A stretch of 64,000 nt of DNA from Diadema setosum (lineage: Eukaryota; Echinodermata; Echinoidea; Diadematoida; Diadematidae). Location of the stretch: positions 32,331,670-32,395,669 of the forward strand of contig CM067064.1 of NCBI GenBank assembly GCA_033980235.1, given 5' to 3'. The notes beneath the pieces are model-generated. The model saw only the letters and a list, made by a program, of their open reading frames with translations. It had not been told where the DNA came from and made no database searches. The translations under genes were made by a program, and so were the position numbers. This document shows positions 21,645-32,240 of the stretch, piece by piece. Position 1 is the first letter of the stretch. Each line of letters begins with the position of its first letter.

Positions 21645-24600
21645 AGCGATGGCTGCACCAGAACTTTAAGGATACAAAACTTCTAAATGGATTGTCCGAA
21701 TTTCCTAAAACTTCTATACAAATATTGTTGCATTTATCAAATGCTAATCCACATGAATATTTGGGAAACGTTTGAGTTTCCCAAATATTTTGCAGAGGGG
21801 CCCACATTCTACAAGCTCTGTCTTTTTAGTGGGTCTCTCCATTTTTCGCACTTCAAGCAAAGTTATACATGTACTTTATTTCGATCACTTCAGTTTTTTT
21901 TTTACTACAATGTATAATTACTATAAGGTCCTCCTCAATTGTTTTACATTCTTTTCGATACATAATGTTCTGTTCACTTTATTCTCTGTTGTTAAAAGAA
22001 GTATAACTTATATGTTTTGTCGAAAAATGAAATAAACTTTGAATTTGAATTTGAATTTGAGTTCTATTCCCTTTTGAATACTGCAACCATGCATAGTCAA
22101 ACACTGAAAATTGTGATGTACTGGATTTTTTTTTTATATAGTGAGAACCAAAAGTCAACTTCCCATATAAATGTCTCTTTGTGCTCACTGTGTATACATT
22201 AAGAATGACTAATCCTTAATAATGACTTCATCTTGGGATGAGTGACGTCACGGTAAGTTGGATTGCTCTGTGTGAGAATGAGAAGTGAAAAGCATCCTAC
22301 TGACAAAATAATTTCTTGTAGAAGTGGTATCGAAAACCTTGTAATGTGATGAGCTGCACCCGATTTCCTTTTTTTTTCTTCTTTGAAGGGAATGGTATCC
22401 CTCAACTGACACAGTTATTTCTCTTTTGCTTCCTCAAAAAAAAAAAAATAAAAAAAAACCTAATCAAAAAGATTTGTTGATTGTAATTCAGTATACATTG
22501 TATAACATTCAATTGTAAATTTTTCTCAGTAAATGCACATGTTGCGTACATATCAACTTGTACATACTGACATGGTGAAGGTATATATGGTATGGACATT
22601 TCGTAGAGCCCTTTCAGAGAAGATATCTTTAAAAAAAAATGGAAAATGATAGCCAAGATGAGGTGTGGTTGTTTCTCTTATCTAATCTATGTAGGCTTCC
22701 ATGTAGGTAATCTTAATTATTCAATACAAAGGTAACGTGCCTTAGACAGATCTAAATGTGTTCTGTGTTTGTATACTGACTTTACAAAATATGACACTTT
22801 TCATTGATCTCTGTGGATGTATGTTACAAAATCAATACAACCCTGTGTGATTTGTGTGGAAAGGGTATTGGAGTGAAATAAAATAGAATGAAATGTTATG
22901 AAATTTTCTTCTTCCTTTCCCCCCCCCCCCTTTTTTTTTAATTCTCATCTATAAGTGAATCTTCAGGTTTGATGACTAATATTTATTATGCATGTACTTT
23001 GTCCTGCGTCCAGTTTTGTTATGTTTTGTTTTGTTTTGTTTTTGTTTTTGTTGTTTTGTTTTTGTTGTTGGTTTTTTTTTTTGGGGGGGGGGGGGGCTTA
23101 AGTAATACAGGCCGAATTTTGGTCTTCCATTTCTGTCCAATTTATTGTATTCTGTATTCCCCTTTTTGTGCTAGAGTTAAATTCTAGACATTCAACCTTT
23201 TCAAGTAATTAAAAGGCAAGTGGATTAGAACTTCACTTGCATATGACTTGTCACATTATCTTATATAGATGAGAGCGAAATGGTCGAACACTCAATTTCA
23301 GCTATCTGACTCGGTGATGATAATAATTCTTAAACGAACGTTAAAGTCTCTTCCCCCTTTCTCTCTCGCCCTATCTCTCCTCATCCCTCTCTCCCTCCCT
23401 CACACTCATTTTCTTGGTTCCACACTTCTCACACTCCCAAATTTCTGTCAATTATGCATCTGTTTGGTCTGTTTTTGCCTCACATACTGCGTGCATGCAC
23501 TGATATTACTGGAAACATCCACTTAAGATTCTGACAAAGACCTGAAAAATTGTCTTTTTTTGAAGTTCCGTTGACGTTATCATGAGAAATGCATGCCACA
23601 GGATACATCGTAGATCCAAAAATTAAAAACAATTCAGATATTAAAAAAAAAATGATCAGAGTGAAGTAGTAAAAAAACTTACTTTTATCCCTCTGACTCT
23701 TGATCTTTCAAGTGAGATACGTTTTACAAGCTTCTCTTCTCTGTACATCACTCTATTCAATCGCTTTATTCTTTATTACTACATTGAATTGCATCTTTTA
23801 TGATTACCGGTATTATATTTCATAACTTGTACCTTTTTTTTTAATTGCTCAACAATATAAGTTTTAAAAATGTTTATTTTGAAGTACTGATTTATTTATA
23901 TTTGATGGAAATTAAGTATAAGTGACTTGAATTGACTCGGTAATGATGATAATTCATAAACGAACGTTTAAGTTACGCATCACAATTTCATCAAGAAGAA
24001 ACAAGCAAGTGCTCTCTAGCTGCACTGTGATAATAAGTTGACGGTCCATTCAGTTATCTATGACAATGTAACACATAATTCTGTCTAGGACTGATCATTC
24101 TAAATCCTTGCCTTTATTAGGTAAAAAGAAATTACAGTGCATTCCATATCACTGTCTTATACCATACGTAAGTATACGTACGTAAGTATACATGCAAATA
24201 ACCCTGGCAAGTACAGTATGATGTATAGGGATTACTTATGGTATAATACCTATCAAAGGCGGGTTATAGTATGAGGCAATATCAAACATTAAACATTCCG
24301 CAATGACAGAACTGACATAAAAGTATGTTTGAAAAGATTCAGATTTAAGGTTATCTTCCTCAAACAATGTACTCGAGTTGTCTTTGTCGACGTAATGTGA
24401 TTTCGTGAAGCACACGTGTTTAACAAGGGGACCAAAATATATCAGCAGTCAAACATAATATTGTATACACAATGTGTAGGTATAATACCATTAGCAGCCG
24501 CGATGCATATTGAACCTCTCAAGCACAGTAGGGCCTACACGAAGTACAGTGTATCCTGAGTAAACAGTCTTATTCCAAAGGACAGAACAAGTTAGCCGGG

Positions 24601-24900
24601 CCTACAGTCTCCTTTACTGTGCATGATCATTTTTTTTTTTTTAAGCTTGACAGAATTCATTCCTACGGGCAGATTGGTATCTATGTAAATATGCTCAAAT
24701 TGCACAAGTGGCCCAAAATATAAGGGGTATATAGGGGCAAGGCTAAAGAGCAGCTTTTATATTTTTTTTTCAATGTTCTTAATCCACATGTATTCGAGAA
24801 GTGTATGTGGTTCCGATGCGGGTTTGGGGCTAGACTTCGAAAGGCTATAAAAACGTTGGAAATTTCGATTACTATGTCTCCCAACAGTATTACATGGACA
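21645..24900 (+). repeat. Segmental duplication block, copy 2
   Basis: Its first part (21.65-23.52 kb) matches copy 1 at 0-1.96 kb. Its second part (23.54-24.90 kb) matches copy 3 at 41.03-42.76 kb through landmarks such as TTGAAGTTCCGTTGAC, CAAGTGCTCTCTA, TATGAGGCAATATCAAACA, CTGTGCATGATC and AACGTTGGAAATTTC. So one ancestral block of about 3.2 kb is split between the other two copies. ORFs here (for example 23269-23526) do not keep frame with the other copies. Homopolymers at 22920 (C), 23070-23097 (T then G). Confidence 0.8.
21830..22062 (+). mobile_element. 5'-truncated LINE 3' end with GAATTT tail
   Basis: AT-rich 3' UTR ending GAAATAAACTTT followed by four GAATTT repeats. The AATAAA plus short tandem repeat end is the usual 3' signature of CR1-type LINEs. 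Only untranslated sequence is left. It lies within duplication copy 2 and is absent from copy 1. A similar tail in the opposite orientation is at 55060-55090 (AATTCAAATTCAAATGAATC). Confidence 0.65.
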
Positions 24901-25740
24901 GGTAAATAATTGTTTGTTGTACATTAATTGTCTTTGGATTTACTTTATACAAGACCTGTAAAGTTACGCTGCAAGATTGTTTAAAGAGACACTGAAAAGG
25001 TATTTGATTCAATTATGGGAAAAGTTGGCTAGAAGTTGATTTTAATCTCGTTCATCTCTTGAACTGAATTGTACCTCGTTTGGCTGCTGCTCTTTGCTTT
25101 TGTCAAGTATATATCTTATTGTTCCGTCATGAAAGTGGTTTTCATGGCAAAAATACACAATCAGCAGCAGGGGCCATAGGGGCGGATCTAGCGTTTTTTA
25201 AGGGGGGGGGGGGTTAAGTTTGGATTATGACAAACCAAAAAAGGAAAGACTAATGTCTTTACATTTTTTTATAGCCTATTACAGTTCGTCATTCCAAAGG
25301 TTCGTTATTCTTAAAACAAATTAAGATTCCAAATTAATCCTTCTTTAATTTCAGTTGTCACTGATACGTGGAAGGAGGTGGTATAAATTGAGTAATTGAG
25401 TAATTGAGGAAATGTCAGTTGCAATTTGTTTTGATGAATACTTTAGGCCTATACTCGAGAAGCTGAAATAAGAAAACAACTTTATTTCTTTAGTCTAATC
25501 TTGAATAGGCATTAGATGGTATAATGTCCAATAAGCCTATTTCAAAAAATGCCTTTCTCTTCTGTTACAATGGTACGCACAGTGATATATCAATCTGTTT
25601 GAATATACTTGAATAGTATTTGCATATCAACAAATCCACTGGTCTTGACACTCTTTTCCCTGTCATGTTTGGAAAGAGTCTTTAGTGCATATCGTAGACC
25701 CATTATCACAAATTTCGCAAACAATGAAACGTGTCGCTAA
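24901..25740. other. No gene seen; solo hAT-like end at 25.17 kb
   Basis: CAGGGGCCATAGGGGCGGATCTAGCG followed by a G run at 25201-25213 resembles the left end of the hAT-like element at 6.2 kb. No right end was found. The rest is featureless. Confidence 0.4.
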
Positions 25741-26330
25741 TCTGTGGAAAAAGCTATTAATCACTGTATATTTAAAGGTGGAGACATTTTTAAATCACTA
25801 TAATTATACACCGATATGCTGTGAAAGGCCTTTGAAAAAATAGTGGTTAAGCAAGTGCATAATATTTGAATAATTCTGATAGTCTAAGTGTGCATAAAAC
25901 CAATGTGGCTTTCGCCCAGAGTATTCAGTAGCATTTGTCTTGCTGGAACTTTTAGAAAATATTTGAAAATTATTGGCACTGGTCATGTTGATGGATTGGT
26001 AACATTGAACTTGGACATGCCTTTCATACGGTCTCCCGTGGCATGCTACCTCGAAAAAATTGATAGCCAACGAATGTAATGACACCATGGTGTTGAAATG
26101 GTGCATTGACTATTTTCACATTCGACTGCAAATCAAAGTGATCAGTGGAAATGAAGTGAAGTGTAGGTATCTAATGTCAAACATGATGTTTCCCGGGGAA
26201 GCACTCTTGACCCACTTTCTGTATTATTATGAATAAACGATGACGCACTGTTGACAAAGATGTCGCTGTCTGTAATGCAGATGATATATGTGAATGCATC
26301 AATCAATTCCCACATGGCTTTGTTACGCTG
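25740..26330 (+). pseudogene. Decayed LINE reverse transcriptase, N-terminal and catalytic part
   Basis: Pieces in shifting frames read, in order: GGDIFKSL then KAFEKIVVKQVHN (25782-25865, the 'NYRPISxL-xKxFEKIV' region), QCGFRPEYS and VLLELLENI (25895-25965), a degraded LDL-x-KAF-DTV block (about 26005-26040), GSTLDPLSVLL (near 26205-26235, the 'PQGSxLGPLLF' block) and a remnant of the YADD region (about 26275-26290). The order and spacing are right for a CR1/Jockey-like enzyme, but stops and indels make it dead. The family differs from the intact LINE at 35 kb. Confidence 0.75.
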
Positions 26331-26399
26331 AACTTCTGAACTTATACAAGTGTATACATGTACATTGATCACTTTAGTGAAGTGATACTATAATGGTGT

Positions 26400-27075
26400 A
26401 TCCAGATTCCGCATATTTACTCCCCCCCCCCAAAAAAAAAACACAAACAACAACAACAACAACAACAAACAAACAAACAAAAACAAACAAACAACGAATA
26501 GATAAATCAATTTTAAAAAAATCAAGCCATTCAAAACAGGGCATTATGGATTGTTCTAAATGTTGATTGCAGATACAGAAGAAGGCAGTCATTATTATTT
26601 TGAAGATATAAACATTGAATTGCTTAGTTATAAAAATGAAAAAAAAAGGATATGTTGTAATACGCCATAATATCGCACCCGCATCACTTCGCAATAATAG
26701 CGTGATGAATTGTATAGAAAGCAATTATTGTTAACGAACAATGCATGTGCTTTAGAATTACAGACGCCTCGAACAAATTACATAAACAACAGTTAAATGC
26801 ATGCTCCCAAAATGTTCTCCCTTGACGACTTCCGGTCTGAGACCACAGAAAACATTTAAAACATTTTACATCAAATTTTGAATACTATACCCAATACCGC
26901 TTTAACTGATTGAAATATCTGTGTCCGCCATTTTTTCATTCATTTTTTGCTTCTCTGTCAATGTCTGTGATACCTACGTATACTCACGTTTTATTATCCA
27001 TTACAAATGTATTATGTTATCTGGCACTTTTGTATTTTGTATTTGTATACAACGTCATGTACGTTTTATATATTT
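26400..27075. other. No gene seen; C/A-rich low-complexity tract
   Basis: A poly-C/poly-A run at 26422-26440 continues as (CAA)n and (CAAA)n to 26493. The minus-strand ORF across it (26374-26724) is a translation of this tract (VVVVVV). Confidence 0.7.
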
Positions 27076-27846
27076 GTGACCCGCTACAACAAAAAGGTCC
27101 TAAAGTCGCGCACTGTCGAAGCCGTGAAAATCGAGTTTGAAGTCAGAGCATCATAATTGGTCAAAACTTGTGATTTTCTGATTTTGACATATTATTGAAG
27201 TCTGACATGTCTTCTATCATCTGTCGAAATTTTGAAGCAAAATGGTGAAAGGAAAGACCAAAAAATAGCGTTTTTCTGGGCCATGTTTTTGGCGTTTCAA
27301 CCAAGCAGAAACCTGTTCGAAAATTTGGATTGAGCGCCACAGATAGGCTCCGCCCCTAACAACGACCGGAGTGATCTCATTGGTCAGTTTGCTGCTTGCC
27401 GCTAACCGAAGCGTGAAGCTCGCACACTGCCAAGTCGACTGGTGCGTGCGCGCGGGGTGCGTTGCCGCCCGCCGCTATGCCCAGCCGCTTCTCCTGGCAT
27501 CCTGGTCACTGATTGGTCGGTGAGGAGACCGCCGACGCTCTGCTTGAATGAGCATTTCGGGGGTTGCTAGGGTTTACCTTCTATTGTCCGGAGGTGAAAA
27601 CTGACCTGCGTGTCCCTTGATCGCGATTGCGTTGCAAGGAAAACTTTTAGGGCGCTTTTCTCGAAACAGTGATTTCCCATACGTCTCGACATGCTCTCTT
27701 TTAAACATCGATATCTCCGCAGCCGATTATTGTCATAAGATGTGTTATATATCAATTTAAAGCAGAAAGATTAGGAAATTTTGTCATGCAATTGTCAAAT
27801 AATCGACCTCACCCGACTTTAGGATCATTTTGTTGTAGCGGGTCAC
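27076..27846. mobile_element. 771-bp inverted-repeat element, GTGACCCGCTACAACAA termini
   Basis: GTGACCCGCTACAACAAAAA with GGTCCTAAAGTCG at the left is mirrored by CGACTTTAGGATC with ATTTTGTTGTAGCGGGTCAC at the right, about 33 bp per arm with few mismatches. ATTT at 27072-27075 and 27847-27850 may be a 4-bp target duplication. The centre (27340-27560) is clearly more GC- and CpG-rich than the surroundings. No ORF shows transposase features, so it is non-autonomous. Confidence 0.9.
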
Positions 27847-28145
27847 ATTTGTAAATACTATGCATTTTTATCTAATTTTCTGCAAATAGTTGTAAGTTTA
27901 GAGCAAATGTTTTACTTCCGTGAATGGATAAGGAAATTAACAAAACCTGATCTTTTAAGGAATAACAGGTATCAATTATTTTCATGAAAAACTCATAATC
28001 AATATTTAGAATTTCGATAACTGTGTAGAAATCGGTACAGTTTTAGTTTGTTTTGATCACTGTACTCCCCTATGGCATGATCGCCAATGCAGTGTAGAGG
28101 TCAGTAGTACCGCTTTACACACCCAATCTAGATACATTTAATTTA

Positions 28146-28395
28146 GTGCAAAGCTCAGCGCTCAACAGGGGCCTACCGAAAATTGAAGGAAGGGGACTTC
28201 GAGTTTTTGCGCAGATTTTTTTCCCACCCGACTTTCTACATCGAACACGTCAAACACGCCACGTCAGTGCTTCCACGACTCGTCTCTCGTCTTGTGGTCC
28301 TTCTTTCAGGAACAAACTTACTGAAGTCGCGACATTGTGTCTTTTGCTGCCGGAGAGTACAGTTGTAACATTTTTCACAACGAATGGTGGCTTTG
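28146..28395 (+). other. Candidate first exon of gene B (mostly 5' UTR)
   Basis: A less AT-rich stretch ends with ACAACGAATGGTGGCTTTG directly before the donor GTAAGTGC at 28396. The ATG at 28384 would encode M-V-A-L and ends in phase 0, and gene B exon 2 begins in phase 0, so splicing would keep the frame (MVALDMEHIC-). A similar but ATG-less donor is found before gene A at 18985. No TATA box was identified; the 5' limit given is only the start of the open stretch. Transcript data would decide between a start here and one in exon 2. Confidence 0.35.
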
Positions 28396-29954
28396 GTAAG
28401 TGCTCAAGAAATGATTACTATGTTAGTTAATAGAAGTAGGATATGCCCCTCTTTCTTTCGTACTAAAGACACCAATTTCTAGAAATCAGACATCGCCATG
28501 ATTATTCGCATTCTATGGCGTCTCTTGAGTTCGTGTGATGGCTATAGCAGCACTGCGTCGACGGCTGATAGTAATATTATTGTTAATACTATTATAATAT
28601 TACATAATTTTGTTGTTCAACATTCTTTATTATATGAATAAACAATGTAACATGAAAGGCCTAGGTTGCCTCCTGGATTTAACAGGAGACACAAGGCAAA
28701 GACAAAGGACAATACGGAATAACATGTAAATACATCTTACAAAATAAGTTAAGATATAATAATATAACCTGTCACTTGGGAATATTATACCCAAGTGAAA
28801 GGTGCAACAATCTTCAAAACAATTACAGATGTTTCATATTCACAACGTTTGTTTTCCAACACATCGTGATTCTACCCTTCCTTTGTACTGCATAGTGGTT
28901 TTCGCACGAAGTGCACATTTCAGATTTTTTTTTTTTCATTTCTTGTATTCAAACCATTTTGTCAGAAGGAACTGCTTGCGAGGAAGATTTATCCGAGCAC
29001 AGTGTTCCTGCACCGGCCGGCTGTTTTAAAAGGACATATGTCCGACGCAACCGAATGTTGAGCTGTGTTTGTTCTTTAATACATTCATGATACCATGATA
29101 AACACCTATGTGGCCAAGGAAATGTCCATAGTTGATTATCTGCTGGCATACATTGCCATTTTCTCCTATTTTGTTCAGATCACTTGCATCCAACATTAGG
29201 AGATGGGGAGGGGGTGGGGTCTAGCGCTCACCTGAGTCTTGCAAGTTCACCTCCACCCCTCTTGCATACTTTTATCTAAGAATAATAGAAAATGATTTCT
29301 CTTTCCTTTATTAGGGGGAGGGCAGCTTTGAGGGACTCCAGTGGGCATGGCGCCCATTTATGCATTCAGTAACACTGGCAGTAACATCTGCGAAGTATGT
29401 AGAAAATATGACCACGCATTTTCAGAACAAAGATATGTAAAAACCAAAAACTGGCGCCAAATCCGATTCCGGCCCCAATGGGGCCATCACTGGATCTAGC
29501 ATTATCATGTAACCTTGAAAACACATTCCTTAATAATCTTTGATGCATTCACTCAGAGTTCCTCTGGTTTAGATAAAGTTTCTTTTCCTTTTAGATTTCA
29601 ATCTTTATTGTCCATTAGGAAATTCATTAACTTTTTTTTTTTCATGTTAAAATGTTCTTCCAAATGATATCCACTTACGAACTTTCATGAAAGCTTTTAA
29701 TCCTTTCATTCTCATTGAAATGTTGTCACATGACGAAAAAAAAAAGTGGAGAAAAACTTTCGATGGATGTATTGTCTATAATGTTCTATCTCTATTGCTC
29801 CATGTACTGACAGTTATTGATGTTGAGTGATGTTTCATTGAATGAAAATCGGCTGATGGAAAAGGTATACGATCTGACAGCAGGTTTGTATAGCACGACT
29901 GACAAGCGTCGACTGCCGAATCATTTGAAATCATATAATTCACTTTACGTACAG
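28396..29954 (+). other. Putative intron 1 of gene B, with an unplaced Cys-containing stretch
   Basis: After CCATTTTGTCAG (to 28965) a frame stays open to 29090 and encodes five Cys (GTACEEDL, PAPAGCFKR, LSCVC), preceded by a T-rich tract like a splice acceptor. No donor fits and no equivalent is seen in gene A, so it is recorded but not called as an exon. From 29820 the sequence resembles the intron before gene A exon 2. Confidence 0.3.
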
Positions 29955-29957
29955 GAC

Positions 29958-32240
29958 ATGGAACATATATGCAAGTTTGGACAAGTATGGGACGAAGATT
30001 TTGGGTGTGTGCCGGACTCCACTGGTGAGTAATGGAATAAAAAAAAAGAGAAACTGAAAATTTGCTGGCCATGCCTTATTTTTAGAATGTCTGAAATGTA
30101 TAAGACGTCACATATAGAAATTTAAACATTGTCTGTTCATTTATCTGGTATTGCTTTTCCTTCATTGTCACTATCATTACCACCATTTTTCATTCCTTTG
30201 GCATTTCAAATCATTCACTCAGATATAGTAATATAAGGAGAGAGAATGACGTCTCGGCATGCAGTAAAAGTTGTGGATAAAGCCAGATGCAGTCTCATGC
30301 CTATATTTGGATGATGTCTTGTCTTCTAAGCATTGGTGTTTAAATGTAGGAAAAAGAAAGAAAGTTTCAAAGCTTTATTAGAATTCGATTTATTACATGC
30401 TTCTTATACAGATTAATACAATTTCTCAAATTCAAGCCTAATATTTTCCCATAAACGCACCTACACCACCGCAACACAGACGACACCAACACCTCTCCTC
30501 GCGCAGACTTGAGCAGGACCGAGGACCTTTAGAGGACTTAAGCAGTTTGCGCACTCTTCATATTTCTTGCTGTGGTATAAGGCCTTTCGCGATGCATTCT
30601 TTAGGATTCACTCGCAAACTTAGATCACTTATTTGATAATGAAGCAATGGAAGTCTAAGCCAAGAAATTTAAAGATGCAACAAGATAGGTTCGAGCGTAA
30701 TATAATCTCATCACACACGTGTGCTTGCCGATGGTTTTGCATACGTTTCAGGCCGTTTGAACATTTCAAAATTTTGCGCCCGCACACATCGTGCGTGTAC
30801 TAAAGCAAAAATAGTAGTTTTTGCATGGAATTGCTTCAAATATCATGGGAATTGTGTTTCTCAAACCTTACGTCAGTCCGACTTGATATGACGTCATCCG
30901 TCAAAGTTAAACTTTCTGCGTGTTCGTCAATGGCAATATTTGCACACAAAAAAAGTATGCTCATATTAAATCAGTTATAGTTAGGATGCATAGAAGTCCC
31001 TATTTTTTGTTACATACATGTATTCTGAAAGCGTATGATTTGTAGATGTTATTTGATGGGCCATCTAGACTGTAAAAGCAACAAAAAATTATCAAATACC
31101 TGAATGAAAAAAACTGAAGTTATCAAAATATTTGCATTAATTTTTTAGGTTATTTTACTTTGACTGCTTTTCACCCAGATTTCAGTATGTTAGCTTGTAT
31201 CATGATTGTCTCTCAAAGTTGTATTAACAATTCTCAACATATTGACGTTATTACTGTGGAAAAAAATATTAAATTTTACATCGCAAAGTTAACCATTTTA
31301 AGTGTTTTTTCTATGGGAGTCCATTTTTTTGTAATTTAATTCATTTTATTCATTTATTTGGTGTGTTTTTTTCGAAATGCAATTGGCATGACTTCTTTTG
31401 CTGATCAGTAGCCTACTTATCCTCGAGTGGTTTTCTCCCATCTTTCGATAGGTTGTGGCTGACTTTCTTTGCTATTGTGAAAGTGCTCTTTGATTTTCCA
31501 TTGTATGTCGGGAAAGTGTCTACTAAATTTTGTTTGAATTAAAAGTTTGGCTCCGATTTAAGGAGATAATGGTCAGTACGTACATCGTATATATTATAGC
31601 TGGCATATCGCTTGAGAAAAACATGCCCTGATGTCGCCGTCATTTTTTTACACACTTGTCTTGTAGGCCATAGATCACATATTATAAAACAATAACTTCT
31701 TGATCAGACGCCATCTTGGAAATGCAAATTAGGGCCACGTAAAATTACGTAAGTCTGCATTATCTTGGAAAAATATGATTATGCTCTATCGCCCTCATAT
31801 TTTGTGAACATAATGTGCATAGACCATGTTACTTATTAAACCCATTTTATAAAATAACGACTACTTCTCTAGATGCGATCTTGGCTGTGTGAATTGGGCC
31901 AAAGGTCAACAATATATATTTCTTTGTCATTTTTGTAGAGAACTTGGCAACGTCTGAACTGAGCACCTCAACAGTCGATCTCGAAGTGACATCGAACACA
32001 CCCATGGGAACTGGCCTGAATGGTACAATGACACCGGACCAAGCTATGTCGTCACGTATTTTTTCGCTGACAGTTTCTTTGAGTATTACAGTAATAGTGT
32101 TAGTAGCAGTCTTTTTGTTCCTTATCTTTCGCTTCCAGTACAGAAAGAGAAAACACAAAGATGACGTCAAAAACAAAATAAGTCATGATTACTCTCTGGC
32201 CGGGCAGACTGATACCTCTGAAGATCAAGGCATTATATAG
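29958..32240 (+). CDS. Gene B: small single-pass receptor-like protein, two coding exons
   Basis: Seen: exon 29955-30024 (acceptor TTTACGTACAG, donor GTGAGT) and exon 31939-32240 (acceptor TTTTTGTAG), phase-1 junction, stop TAG at 32238. Starting at the ATG at 29958 (G at -3, G at +4) the product is 122 residues. Order: Cys segment CKFGQVWDEDFGCVPDS (residues 5-21); a Thr/Ser-rich stalk of about 45 residues with one N-x-T glycosylation site (NGT); a 24-residue hydrophobic span (IFSLTVSLSITVIVLVAVFL and on); basic RKRKHKDD; and a tail with DYSLAGQT and several acidic residues. No signal peptide, hence inferred N-out, C-in. Intact, in contrast to paralogue A. The C-x3-Q-x-W-D-x2-F-G-C spacing resembles the ligand-binding half module of TACI/BCMA-type TNF receptors, but only two Cys are present. 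Function unknown; a cell-surface role is inference. Confidence 0.65.
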
